NCBI RefSeq assembly: GCF_045209745.1
Contig: NZ_CP109273.1
Coordinates: forward strand, 3,720,001-3,784,000
Source: Micromonospora sp045209745
GTDB taxonomy: Bacteria; Actinomycetota; Actinomycetes; Mycobacteriales; Micromonosporaceae
DNA: 64,000 bases
Reading direction: 5' to 3'
The notes under the pieces are model-generated. The model saw nothing but the letters and a program-made list of their open reading frames with translations. It searched no databases and was not told the origin of the DNA. Positions within the stretch are counted from its first letter, which is position 1; each line of letters begins with the position of its first letter. The position numbers and the translations under genes were made by a program. Of this stretch, positions 43,614-52,198 are shown piece after piece.

Positions 43614-44410
43614 AAAGGCGGCGGCCGTTGATCGGGATCAGCGCGTACGTCGAGCCCGCCGACTGGGCGGCCTGGCGGGACGTGCGGGCCGTGCTGGTGC
43701 CGGAGGCGTACGCGCAGGCGGTGACGGCCGCGGGTGGCCGGGCGGTGGTCCTGCCGCCGGACGACGTGGACGGCGACGTGTCGGCCGTCCTCGACGGGCT
43801 GCTGCTGGCCGGTGGCGCGGACATCGGCCCGGGGCGGTACGGGCAGCCGCCCGATCCGCGCACCGAGGACCGGCCGGACCGGGACGCCGGCGAGCTGGTC
43901 CTGTTGGCCGCGGCGCTCGCCGCCGAGTTGCCGGTGCTGGGGGTGTGCCGGGGAATGCAGTTGCTGGCCGTCGCCTACGACGGCACCCTGCACCAGCACC
44001 TGCCCGACGTGGTCGGTCATGAGGCGCACCGCCCGGCGCTGGGCGTCTACGGGTCCCACGCGGTGCGCTTCGCGCCGGGAAGCCTGGCCGCGACGGTGTT
44101 GGCCGGGGTGGACCAGGTCAACTCGTACCACCACCAGGCGGTCGCCGATCCGGGCCGGCTCTCGGTCACCGGTTGGGCGGAGGACGGCGTGGTCGAGGCG
44201 GTCGAGGACCCGGTCCTGCCGTTCGTGCTCGGCGTGCAGTGGCATCCGGAGAATGAGCCGGATCCCCGCTCGATCGCCGCGCTGGTCCGGGCCGCCGGGC
44301 GGCGGGTCGACGGTGAGAGTGACGTAGGTCGCCCCCGACCGCTGACGTCGCCGGTGGGAGGATCCGCGCATGGGCAAGGTGTATCCGGAGATCGACGATC
44401 GACTGCGTGA
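43610..44410 (+). CDS. Gamma-glutamyl-gamma-aminobutyrate hydrolase-like (class I GATase)
   Basis: 266 residues. PuuD-like peptidase C26: nucleophile Cys113 in GVCRGMQ, His212 and Glu214 in GVQWHPE. It would release glutamate from the gamma-glutamylated product, ending the pathway. Most relatives stop near residue 235. The extra ~30 residues run into the pseudogene that follows, hinting that an original stop was lost. Overlaps the SDR stop by 4 bp. Confidence 0.88.
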   Translation: MKRRRPLIGISAYVEPADWAAWRDVRAVLVPEAYAQAVTAAGGRAVVLPPDDVDGDVSAVLDGLLLAGGADIGPGRYGQPPDPRTEDRPDRDAGELVLLAAALAAELPVLGVCRGMQLLAVAYDGTLHQHLPDVVGHEAHRPALGVYGSHAVRFAPGSLAATVLAGVDQVNSYHHQAVADPGRLSVTGWAEDGVVEAVEDPVLPFVLGVQWHPENEPDPRSIAALVRAAGRRVDGESDVGRPRPLTSPVGGSAHGQGVSGDRRSTA

Positions 44411-44511
44411 TTTCCTCGCGGCCCAGCCGATCTCGCCGTACCAGCGACGACCTGGTGGTCTACCGGGCCACCAGGAACGCGGCGAGCATCGACGGGCTGC
44501 CGGTCTTCTGA
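44370..44511 (+). pseudogene. Remnant of pyridoxamine-phosphate-oxidase-family gene
   Basis: The first 21 codons read MGKVYPEIDDRLRDFLAAQP, the normal beginning of an actinobacterial PNPOx-family protein. After about position 44435 the frame shifts by one and reads DDLVVYRATRNAASIDGLPVF to a stop at 44509, the normal end of the same family. Some 130-150 middle residues are gone. It is a large internal deletion with frame change. The 5' end overlaps the preceding hydrolase by 41 bp. Confidence 0.75.
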
Positions 44512-44591
44512 CTCGTCGGGGGCTTCGGCAACCGTTGCTCGACGCCCTGCACCCGCGCTGTCCGGTGCCTGACGGCTCACGCGTACGTAAC

Positions 44592-44918
44592 TCAGGCCGG
44601 GCTGAGCCAGCTCTGCTCGCTCAGGCCGGAGATCTCCAGCACCCGGCGGACCTGCCGGGACGGCAGGACGGTGAGCGTGCCCGAAAACTGCTGGGCGAGC
44701 CGGACCAGGGCGTGGATGGCGGCCGAGTCGAAGAACGTGACCGCGCTCAGATCGAGGGTGATCTGCGCGGCGGGCTCGCGCAGCGCGGTCTGGAGCATGA
44801 TGTCCGCGGTCGCCATGTCGACCTCACCGGCCACCACCACGTGGAGGTGATCACCGTCGATCTCCGCGCTGGCGGAGAAGACGGGTGGTGCTGCCCCTTG
44901 ATCCACGCCAGACACCAT
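44592..44918 (-). CDS. STAS-domain anti-sigma-factor antagonist
   Basis: 108 residues of a single STAS domain (SpoIIAA-like): HVVVAGEVDMATADIM, then TLDLSAVTFFDSAAIHALVRL, where the Ser after Asp matches the phosphorylated serine of SpoIIAA. Such proteins free sigma factors of the SigB/SigF group from a kinase anti-sigma. No anti-sigma or sigma gene is adjacent, so its partners are elsewhere. Divergent from map with 84 bp between. Confidence 0.88.
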   Translation of the reverse strand: MVSGVDQGAAPPVFSASAEIDGDHLHVVVAGEVDMATADIMLQTALREPAAQITLDLSAVTFFDSAAIHALVRLAQQFSGTLTVLPSRQVRRVLEISGLSEQSWLSPA

Positions 44919-44990
44919 GGCACAGCCGACCAGGCAGGGCAACAACCGGCCCGGAGCAGCCGTGGCGCGGGTTACCAGCGCCTCCGGCGA

Positions 44991-45002
44991 TAGGCTTGAG
45001 GT
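44991..45002 (+). promoter_or_regulatory. -10 element of map (likely leaderless)
   Basis: TAGGCT lies 6 bp before the ATG and no ribosome site is present, indicating a leaderless or nearly leaderless mRNA. Confidence 0.5.
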
Positions 45003-45860
45003 ATGACCGTCCGTCCGCCGCTGACACCCGGCACGCTCTCCCCGCTGCGACCGGTGCCATCCCAGATCGCCCGACCGGAGTACGTGGGCAAGAAGCGCCC
45101 GCAGGAGTGGCGCGGCTCGCACGTGCAGACGCCGGAGACCATTGAGAAGATGCGGCTCGCGAGCCGGCTCGCCGCCCAGGCGACCCAGCTCGCAGGCGAG
45201 CACAGCAAGCCCGGTGTGACCACCGACGAGATCGACAAGGTGGTGCACGAGTTCCTCTGCGACCACGGCGCCTACCCGTCGACCCTGGGCTACAAGGGCT
45301 TCCCGAAGTCCTGCTGCACCAGCCTCAACGAGGTCATCTGCCACGGCATCCCGGACTCCACCGTGCTGCAGGACGGCGACATCATCAACGTCGACGTGAC
45401 CGCGTACATCGGTGGGGTGCACGGTGACACCGATGCCACCTTCTGCGTCGGCGAGGTCAGCGAAGAGGCCCGGCTGCTGGTCGAGCGGACCCACGAGGCG
45501 ATGATGCGCGGCATCCGCGCGGTCAAGCCGGGTCGCCAGATCAACGTGGTGGGCCGGGTCATCGAGTCGTACGCCAAGCGGTTCGGCTACGGCGTGGTCC
45601 GCGACTTCACCGGCCACGGCATCGGCGAGTCCTTCCACAGCGGGCTCTACGTGCCGCACTACGACAGCCCGCGCCCCACGGACATCATGGAGCCCGGGAT
45701 GACGTTCACCATCGAGCCGATGATCACGCTCGGCACCTACCAGTACGACATGTGGGACGACGGGTGGACCGTGGTCACCAAGGACCGCAGGTGGACGGCC
45801 CAGTTCGAGCACACCATCGTCGTGACCGACGACGGCCACGAGATCCTGACCCTGCCGTGA
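45003..45860 (+). CDS. map: Methionine aminopeptidase type I
   Basis: Removes the initiator Met from nascent proteins. 285 residues with a ~40-residue N-terminal extension (RPPLTPGTLSPLRPVPSQI) typical of the MapB-like actinobacterial form. The five metal ligands are in INVDVTAYIGGVHGDTDATF, FTGHGIGESFH, FTIEP and QFEHT. It sits near ispG in other actinobacteria; here about 25 kb of accessory genes intervene. Stop overlaps the next start by 4 bp. Confidence 0.97.
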   Translation: MTVRPPLTPGTLSPLRPVPSQIARPEYVGKKRPQEWRGSHVQTPETIEKMRLASRLAAQATQLAGEHSKPGVTTDEIDKVVHEFLCDHGAYPSTLGYKGFPKSCCTSLNEVICHGIPDSTVLQDGDIINVDVTAYIGGVHGDTDATFCVGEVSEEARLLVERTHEAMMRGIRAVKPGRQINVVGRVIESYAKRFGYGVVRDFTGHGIGESFHSGLYVPHYDSPRPTDIMEPGMTFTIEPMITLGTYQYDMWDDGWTVVTKDRRWTAQFEHTIVVTDDGHEILTLP

Positions 45861-46570
45861 CCGACACCCCAGCAGCCCTGCGCGAGGCGCACCACGCGGA
45901 CATCACCGGCGGCTGGCTGCGCCCGGCCGTCTTCGGCGCGATGGACGGTCTGGTCACCAACATCGCCCTGATCGCCGGTGTCGGCGGCGGCGGGGTGTCA
46001 CCCCGCAGCATTGTGCTGACCGGCTCGGCCGGCCTGGTGGCCGGTGCGATCTCGATGGGGCTCGGCGAGTACACCAGCGTGCGCTCCGCCAACGAGCAGG
46101 TCGCCGCCGAGGTGGCCAAGGAGCGACGGGAGCTGGAACGGCACCCCGAGGCGGAGGCCCGGGAGTTGGCCGACGCGTGGGTGGCCCGTGGTCTTCCCCG
46201 GGATCTCGCCACCCAGGTCGCCGAAGCGGTACGCCGCGACCCCGAAGAGGCGCTGCGGGTGCACGTCCGCGAGGAGTTGGGCGTCGACCCCGACGACCAG
46301 CCCAGCCCGTGGACCGCCGCGATCACGTCCTTCCTGTTCTTCTCGGTCGGCGCGTTGGTCCCGCTGCTGCCATACCTGCTCGGCGCCACCGAGCTGGGGC
46401 TGGCACTCGCCGTCGGCGGGCTCGGGCTGTTCGTCGCCGGTGCGGTGGTGGCCCGCTTCACCAACCGGCCCTGGTGGGCCGGCGGGCTGCGCCAGTTGCT
46501 GCTGGGTGCCGCGGCCGCCGCCGCCACCTACCTGATCGGCTCGCTGATCGGCGTACAGGGCGGGCTGTGA
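45857..46570 (+). CDS. VIT-family (CCC1/VIT1-like) transporter
   Basis: 237 residues with five or so membrane helices. Begins with the VIT signature GWLRPAVFGAMDGLVTNIALIAGV and has GAISMGLGEYTSVRSANEQ, with the acidic cytoplasmic helical domain (ERRELERHPEAEARELAD). The family moves Fe2+ or Mn2+ out of the cytosol. Overlaps map by 4 bp, so co-transcribed; convergent with the next gene, 6 bp apart. Confidence 0.88.
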   Translation: MTDTPAALREAHHADITGGWLRPAVFGAMDGLVTNIALIAGVGGGGVSPRSIVLTGSAGLVAGAISMGLGEYTSVRSANEQVAAEVAKERRELERHPEAEARELADAWVARGLPRDLATQVAEAVRRDPEEALRVHVREELGVDPDDQPSPWTAAITSFLFFSVGALVPLLPYLLGATELGLALAVGGLGLFVAGAVVARFTNRPWWAGGLRQLLLGAAAAAATYLIGSLIGVQGGL

Positions 46571-46576
46571 CGCCGG

Positions 46577-47314
46577 TCAGGCGGTGAGTAGCTCGTCGAT
46601 CGTGCCGTCGACCGCACGACCACGAGCGGCCAGCTCTTCGGCCTGCCGGGCCAGCACCACACCCACCTCGGTCATGTCCGCGCCGGCCAACCCGGTACGT
46701 CGTACCGCGTCCCCCGGGTCACGGAAGTAGGTGCGGCTCAGCAAACCGGTCACCGTGGCCGCCGCCAGCCGGGCCTCGCCGAGCATCAGCAGGGCCTGAT
46801 CGGTCTCGTACCACTCGGCGAGCCGGGCGGCCCGGGCGTGCGCCGCGCTGCCGCGGTACCAGGCCTGCCGGGCCGCGGTGCTGAACTCCGCCGGCCGGGC
46901 CCGGGCCAGCCGGCCGAGATGCTCGTCGCGCAGCGTCCGCAACCAGCCCGTCGGATCGTGTAACGCCTGGGTGGTGACATACCGGTCGGCGGTCAGCGGC
47001 CAGAGCGGGGAGAGCACCCGCGCCTGAGCCAGGTAGTCCTCGGCGGCGGCCACGGTCAGATCGACCAGCACCCCGTCCACACGCCGGGTCGCTGGCGGCG
47101 GGCCGGTGCCGGGCCGGTAGGTGACCACCAGCATTCCCGCCTCGCGGTCCCCACCGCCGTCGTCGTCGCCGTGGGCCAGGGGCCCGTGCACCGCGACCGT
47201 GAGCACGTCGGCCGGGAACCGCCGTCGGACCGCCTTGGCGACCCGCTGGGCGACCGTCCACCGTCGATCGTCGAGGCCCCGGTCGACACCGGCCTGTTCG
47301 CTGCTCGCGCTCAC
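46577..47314 (-). CDS. Nucleotidyltransferase-like protein, degenerate
   Basis: 245 residues. VLTVAVHGPLAHGDDDGGGD and EAGMLVVTYR have the layout of the minimal-nucleotidyltransferase GSxxxG...DxDxxV core, but the acidic DxD is replaced (DREAG), so catalysis is doubtful. The C-terminal half is helical, rich in Arg and Ala, like KNTase-type partners. No better family recognised. Convergent with the VIT gene. Confidence 0.5.
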   Translation of the reverse strand: MSASSEQAGVDRGLDDRRWTVAQRVAKAVRRRFPADVLTVAVHGPLAHGDDDGGGDREAGMLVVTYRPGTGPPPATRRVDGVLVDLTVAAAEDYLAQARVLSPLWPLTADRYVTTQALHDPTGWLRTLRDEHLGRLARARPAEFSTAARQAWYRGSAAHARAARLAEWYETDQALLMLGEARLAAATVTGLLSRTYFRDPGDAVRRTGLAGADMTEVGVVLARQAEELAARGRAVDGTIDELLTA

Positions 47315-47406
47315 CCGGCCCCCACTGTTCGCGACTGCGGGGCTCGCAACCCCGGCGCGCTCCTCGCGCTCACGGGACCACCACGCCTCCGCTACCGAGC
47401 GTCAGC

Positions 47407-47907
47407 CTAGCCAGCCGGCGGCGGACCGGCCGGCTCGCCGCGCCCGGTCGGCACCAGCCGGAAGATGCGGATCTCCCGGCCGCCGGCCCGCTGCACGTAC
47501 GTGCGGTACGCGGGCCACTCGGCGACCAGCAGCTGCCACAGCCGGTCCCGTTCGGCGCCGGTGGCCGGATCCGCGTGCACCGGAACCCGCAGACCCTTCA
47601 CGTACACCTCCGCGCCAGGATCGGCGAGCAGGTTCAGCGCCCAACCGGGGTGCTGGGTCTGCCCCCAGTTGGAGCCGATCACCACGTACGCGTCGCCGTC
47701 CGGCACGTAGAGCAACGGATTGCTGCGTGGCTTGCCGGAGCGGCGGCCGGTCGTGGTGATCACCAGGGACGGGATCAGGCCGAGCGCGACCACCCGGCCC
47801 CGGGTGAGTCGACCGACCACCCGGTCGGCGGGGACCAGCAGGCGTGCGGCGGCGCCGAACCAGCGATGATGACCGACTCGACGGGTGAAAGTTCCCAGCA
47901 CTGGCAC
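47407..47907 (-). CDS. Deazaflavin (F420)-dependent nitroreductase family protein (DUF385)
   Basis: 166 residues of the split-barrel Ddn/FDOR family: ITTTGRRSGKPRSNPLLYV, VIGSNWGQTQHPGWALNLLADPGAEV and WPAYRTYVQRAGGREIRIFRL. Members use coenzyme F420, present in Micromonosporaceae, to reduce quinones or nitro compounds. 92 bp beyond the start of the nucleotidyltransferase-like gene on the same strand. Confidence 0.9.
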   Translation of the reverse strand: MPVLGTFTRRVGHHRWFGAAARLLVPADRVVGRLTRGRVVALGLIPSLVITTTGRRSGKPRSNPLLYVPDGDAYVVIGSNWGQTQHPGWALNLLADPGAEVYVKGLRVPVHADPATGAERDRLWQLLVAEWPAYRTYVQRAGGREIRIFRLVPTGRGEPAGPPPAG

Positions 47908-48026
47908 GCGGATCAGTCTGCCGGCTGCCGGGTCCCGGCGGCACCTCCGTACGCGCCCGGATTGTCAACCGGCCGGCTCGCGCTGTGTGGCCAACGGCTG
48001 CCAGCCCGGTGGCTACGCCACCGGAG

Positions 48027-50816
48027 TCAGTCCAGCCGTCGTTCGATCGGCAGCCGGGCGCGGGTGAACAGGCCCGCCCCGAGCATCGCCACCACCGGCA
48101 CCAGCACCAGGACCCCGAGGACGGGCCACGGCACCAGGAACGGGTACGGATCGGGTACCGGCCAGTCGGTGGCGTACTGCCGGTTGACCGAGAACAGCAC
48201 GATCGCGGCGGTGCCGAGCCCGGCCACGATGCCGAGCACCGAGCCGAGACCGGCGATGACCCCGGCCTGGCAGATCGCCAGCACCCGGCGTAGCGCTGGT
48301 GCCGCGCCGACGGCCGCGAGGGTGGTCAGCTCGGCGCGTCCCTCGGCGGCGGCGAGCGCGGTGGCGATTCCGGCCGCCCCCACCGTGATCAGCCCGGCCG
48401 CCGCCGCGAGCAGCAGGAGCAGCGGTGAGACGTCGCGGGGTGCGCCGCCGTATTCCACGGTCAGCGAGATCGTCCCGAAGGGCCGCAGGGCGGCGGCGAA
48501 CCGCTTCAGTTGCTCATCGTCGGGCGGGGTCGTGGTGCCGATCACCCAGCCGGACGGGGACGGGGACGGGTGCAGACCGAGCTGGCGGGCCGCCGACGCG
48601 GACAGCAGCAGGCGGGGCTGACCGGCCGCCGCGGGTAGCGCGTACCCGGGCAGGTCGCGGGTGGCGGGCGGCCGGTCCAGCCCGGCGTCCATCTGGTTGA
48701 CGCGTACGGTCACCAGGCCGTCGTGCAGGTAGCGCGGGTCGGTCACCACCACGCCTCCGGCGTGCAGCACCGCCGTCGCGGCGGCGGTCGTCGCCGGGTC
48801 CACGCCGGTGAGGAGTGGCAACGCGGTCCCGTCGTCCACGTCGGTCTGCACGTAGCCGCCGAAGTAGTCCGCCTCACGGATCCCGCAGCGCGGGTCGGCC
48901 CGGGCCTGCCGGCGGTGCGATGCGGAGAGGCCGTCCTCCGGCAGCCAGGGGCAGACCCGCTCCGGCGGGAGCACCGGCGCGACGTCGCAGTAGTCGGTGC
49001 CCGCCGGCCCGCAGCCCACCGCGTACACCGGGGCGACCGCGCCGACGACACCCAGCTGGTCCCGGGCTGCGGTGGCGACCTGCGCCAGCGTGGGATGCCG
49101 GGTCGACTCGTTCGGGTCGACCAGCACGTGGCCGGTCGGCAGTGCCGGCCGGTAGGCGCGCATCTCGCGCGCGCCGTCACTGGCCAGGTACGCACCGAGC
49201 GCGACGCTGCTGGCGACAGCGGCCATCACGGCGCAGATGGCCGGCGCCGCGGCGGCCCGATTGCGGCTGGCATCGCGCAGCGCGATCCGCGGCGCCAGCG
49301 GCAACACCCGGCCAAGGCGGGCGAGCGCGCCGATCAGCGTGGGTGTGCAGCACACCAGGCCCAGTTCGCCCAGGATCAGACCGGTGAGGATCACCGCCGG
49401 GGAGGTCTGCGTGGCCCCGAACGCCGCCAGTCCCGCGCCGCCGGCCACCAACGCCAGCCCGAGGGCCAACCACCGGGCCCGGGTCGTGGGTGGGGTCCGT
49501 CGGCCGGCGAGCCCGGCGCTGACGTCCTGCCGGGCGGCGGTCCAGGCCGGTGCCAGCGCGGCGAGCACTCCGGCCAGCACCGCGACCCCACCGAGCAGCA
49601 CCAGCGCGGTCGGCCAGCAGCGGTAGCCGCCGAAGCGGGCGCCGAAGACGTACTGCTCCACCAGCGGGCGACCGGCGAACGCCGCGCCGACGCCGACAAG
49701 CAGGCCGGCGGCGGCGCCCAGCACACCCAGCACCACGCCGTCGGCCAGCACGACCCGGCGAAGCTGAGCGGCGTCCCCGCCGGCCACCGCGACCAGCGCC
49801 AGATCCCGCCGTCGTCGACGGATGCCGACCGCGAAGGCCGGCCCGACCAGCAGCACGACCTCCAGAAGCCCGAGACCGGCGATCAGCACGCCGGTGCTCA
49901 GGTCGCCGCTCGGGCCGATCGAGCCGAGGTACATCCGCTTCCGTTCGGACGTCGAGTCGTCCGGAGAACGCGGGGCGACCACCACCACCCCCCGATCGTT
50001 GAGCCGGGACACCAGCGCGGCATCGACGGCGCCGGGCACGTCCGCCAGCCAGACGCTGTCCGACTCGGGACCGGTCGGTGGCACGGCCCCCGGGTGCAGC
50101 GCCACCACCGCGCCGAGATCGTCCGGGAACTCGACGACCCCCACCACGGTGTACGCCCTGCTCCCGTCCGCGACGGCCACGGCGTGGCCGAGGCGCAGGT
50201 CCAGGCGGCGCAGCGCCACCGGACTCACCGCGACCTCGCCGGGCTGCTGCGGCGCCCGGCCGGCCCGGAACCGCACCAGCCCGCGGGCCAACGGGTCGGT
50301 GAGGTCCAGCACCCGCCCATCCACGTCCTCGTCGCGATGTGGACCCCGCAGCGTCAGCGGGACGTGGGGGCGCACCTCGGTGACCCGACTGCCCGCCCCG
50401 AGCAGTGCGGTCACCTGTGCGGCGGTGACCCGGACAGCGGGGACGTGCTCGTCGCCCCGCGTGCTCCAGCCGTCACCCCACTCGTCCTGCACCACCGGGT
50501 TGTCGGCGACCCAGCGCAGCTCCGCGTCGGCCACGCCGAGCTGGCGTTCGACGCGTTCCTGCGGGGTCAGGTCGGCCATGTCGTAGCTCGCCGCCAGGAA
50601 GGCCAGCACAGCCACCGGCAGGGCGATCATCGCGAGCACCAGGGCGGTCCGTCGCCGGGCCCGGCGTGACTCCCGTCGGGCGATCCGCAGCGCCGTGCGC
50701 CAGGAGCCGGTCAGCTCGGCGAGCCGCCGCCGGCCGAGGTGGGTGGGTGACGCGACCGGCCGCGCCGGGGAGGTGTCGACCCGGCCAGGTGCCCGCAGGA
50801 CACGGCGGATGATCAC
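48027..50816 (-). CDS. FtsX-like ABC transporter permease
   Basis: 929 residues. One helix after a basic N-terminus (TALVLAMIALPVAVLAFLA), a large extracytoplasmic region, then FtsX-type helix bundles in the middle and at the C-terminus (GVAVLAGVLAALAPAWTAARQ and AAGIATALAAAEGRAELTTLAAVGA). This MacB/LolE-like permease pairs with the ATPase overlapped by 4 bp upstream. Probably moves a lipid, peptide or drug, or transmits a mechanical signal; no substrate evident. Confidence 0.9.
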   Translation of the reverse strand: MIIRRVLRAPGRVDTSPARPVASPTHLGRRRLAELTGSWRTALRIARRESRRARRRTALVLAMIALPVAVLAFLAASYDMADLTPQERVERQLGVADAELRWVADNPVVQDEWGDGWSTRGDEHVPAVRVTAAQVTALLGAGSRVTEVRPHVPLTLRGPHRDEDVDGRVLDLTDPLARGLVRFRAGRAPQQPGEVAVSPVALRRLDLRLGHAVAVADGSRAYTVVGVVEFPDDLGAVVALHPGAVPPTGPESDSVWLADVPGAVDAALVSRLNDRGVVVVAPRSPDDSTSERKRMYLGSIGPSGDLSTGVLIAGLGLLEVVLLVGPAFAVGIRRRRRDLALVAVAGGDAAQLRRVVLADGVVLGVLGAAAGLLVGVGAAFAGRPLVEQYVFGARFGGYRCWPTALVLLGGVAVLAGVLAALAPAWTAARQDVSAGLAGRRTPPTTRARWLALGLALVAGGAGLAAFGATQTSPAVILTGLILGELGLVCCTPTLIGALARLGRVLPLAPRIALRDASRNRAAAAPAICAVMAAVASSVALGAYLASDGAREMRAYRPALPTGHVLVDPNESTRHPTLAQVATAARDQLGVVGAVAPVYAVGCGPAGTDYCDVAPVLPPERVCPWLPEDGLSASHRRQARADPRCGIREADYFGGYVQTDVDDGTALPLLTGVDPATTAAATAVLHAGGVVVTDPRYLHDGLVTVRVNQMDAGLDRPPATRDLPGYALPAAAGQPRLLLSASAARQLGLHPSPSPSGWVIGTTTPPDDEQLKRFAAALRPFGTISLTVEYGGAPRDVSPLLLLLAAAAGLITVGAAGIATALAAAEGRAELTTLAAVGAAPALRRVLAICQAGVIAGLGSVLGIVAGLGTAAIVLFSVNRQYATDWPVPDPYPFLVPWPVLGVLVLVPVVAMLGAGLFTRARLPIERRLD

Positions 50817-51547
50817 CGGTCGCTTCCGGACAGCAGCTGCTCGACGCTGCTCAGCGGTGCCGTCGTGTCGACCAGCACGCCGTCGCGGAGGAACACCACC
50901 CGGTCGGCCCAGCCGGCGTGCCGCGCCTCGTGGGTGACCAGCACCCCGGCGGCGCCCGCGTCGATCCGGCGGCGCAGCAGGTGCAGCACCGCCTCACCGG
51001 TCTGCGAGTCCAGTGCCCCGGTGGGCTCGTCGGCGAGCACCAGTCGGCGCTCGCCCACCAGCGCGCGGGCGATGGCCACCCGCTGCTGCTGCCCGCCGGA
51101 GAGCTGGTCGGGGAAGCGGTCGCCCAGCGCGGGCAGGCCCACCTCGGTGAGCGCGGCCATGGCCAGCGCCCGGGCCCGGCGTCCGCTGACACCGTCGAGT
51201 TCCAGCGGGAGCGCCACGTTCTCCAGTGCGCTGAGGCTGCCCAGCAGGTTGAGCTGCTGGAAGATGTAACCGATCCGGCGGCGGCGGAGCTGGGCCAGCC
51301 CGCGCCGGTCCAGTTCCCCGAGCGTCTGCCCCTCGACCCGTATCTCGCCGTCGGTCGGGCGGTCCAGCCCACCTGCGAGGGCCAGCAACGTCGACTTGCC
51401 AGAGCCGGACGGGCCCATGACGGCGACCAGCTCGCCGGGCCGAACGACCAGGCTGACGCCCCGCAGCGCGTGCACCGCCGCCGGTCCTGCGCCATGGGTG
51501 CGGCGGACGGCGCGGAGCTCCAGCACCGCGTCGTCCGACCCGCTCAC
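50813..51547 (-). CDS. ABC transporter ATP-binding protein (MacB/LolD type)
   Basis: 244 residues from GTG 51547 with GGAGG 7 bp upstream and a GTGA overlap with the PadR stop; an upstream in-frame ATG at 51571 lies inside PadR. Walker A MGPSGSGKST, Q-loop YIFQQLNLL, signature LSGGQQQRVAIARALV, Walker B LVLADEPTGALDS and switch His in VLVTHEARHA are all intact. Energises the FtsX-like permease. Confidence 0.95.
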   Translation of the reverse strand: MSGSDDAVLELRAVRRTHGAGPAAVHALRGVSLVVRPGELVAVMGPSGSGKSTLLALAGGLDRPTDGEIRVEGQTLGELDRRGLAQLRRRRIGYIFQQLNLLGSLSALENVALPLELDGVSGRRARALAMAALTEVGLPALGDRFPDQLSGGQQQRVAIARALVGERRLVLADEPTGALDSQTGEAVLHLLRRRIDAGAAGVLVTHEARHAGWADRVVFLRDGVLVDTTAPLSSVEQLLSGSDR

Positions 51548-52146
51548 CGTCGTGCCTCCTCGCCGGTCCATCGCACCGCGTCACGCGCGGCGGCGTCATC
51601 CGGTCGGGGTGCGGGAGGTGCCGGGCCGCTGGGCTGGTGCCGCACCAGACTGGTCTCGCAGTGGTCCAGCCAGCGCACCTCCGCCTCGGCCTGGAACACC
51701 ATCGAGTCCAGCACGAGACGCCAGGGGAGGTCCTCCGATCCGTTGCTGCCGTACTTCAACCGGGTCAGCTCCTGCAGCGCCCGCATCGTCGCGCTGCGCT
51801 GGGCCTGCACCACCGAGCGGACGTCCACGCCGGGGGTGGTCAGCGCCAACGCCAGCTTGATCGCCAGCTCGTCGCGGGGCCGGTCGGTACGGCTGACCGG
51901 GGTGGCGAACCACAGCGCCAGGTCCGCCCGACCCGCGTCGGTGATCTCGTACGGGCGCTGTCCGGCCTCGCTCTCCGGCAGCGGGCGCACCAGACCGTCC
52001 CGTTCCAGCCGGGACAGCGTGGTGTAGACCTGCCCGATGTTCAGCGGCCAGGTCGAGCCGGTCGACTCCTCGAACGCGGCGCGTAGCTGGTAGCCGTACA
52101 TCTGGCCGCGTTCGAGCAGGGCGAGCAACCCGTGACGGATGGACAT
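51544..52146 (-). CDS. PadR-family regulator of the ABC operon
   Basis: 200 residues. N-terminal winged helix (MSIRHGLLALLERGQMYGYQLRAAFEES) and wing GQVYTTLSRLERDGLV, then a helical C-terminal dimerisation domain. No ribosome site precedes the ATG; a consensus-like promoter ends 1-2 bp upstream, so it is probably leaderless. First of a PadR-ATPase-permease operon, which it likely represses itself. Confidence 0.92.
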   Translation of the reverse strand: MSIRHGLLALLERGQMYGYQLRAAFEESTGSTWPLNIGQVYTTLSRLERDGLVRPLPESEAGQRPYEITDAGRADLALWFATPVSRTDRPRDELAIKLALALTTPGVDVRSVVQAQRSATMRALQELTRLKYGSNGSEDLPWRLVLDSMVFQAEAEVRWLDHCETSLVRHQPSGPAPPAPRPDDAAARDAVRWTGEEARR

Positions 52147-52154
52147 GGCAAGGG

Positions 52155-52183
52155 AGTATGCATACCTGGTATGCGCACCGCAA
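52155..52183 (-). promoter_or_regulatory. PadR operon promoter
   Basis: On the minus strand a -35 TTGCGG and a -10 CATACT are separated by 17 bp. The -10 is about 8 bp before the ATG, giving a nearly leaderless mRNA. Confidence 0.6.
52160..52174. promoter_or_regulatory. PadR operator palindrome
   Basis: GCATACCTGGTATGC, a perfect 15-bp dyad about a central T, covers the promoter spacer and the edge of the -10. It is a likely binding site for the adjacent PadR protein. Confidence 0.65.
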
Positions 52184-52198
52184 CCGGAGCGGACCGGT

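Noticed and set aside
44592..45839. 415-codon minus-strand gene including the STAS domain
   Set aside because: The upstream part is the antisense of map; the STAS protein starts at ATG 44918.
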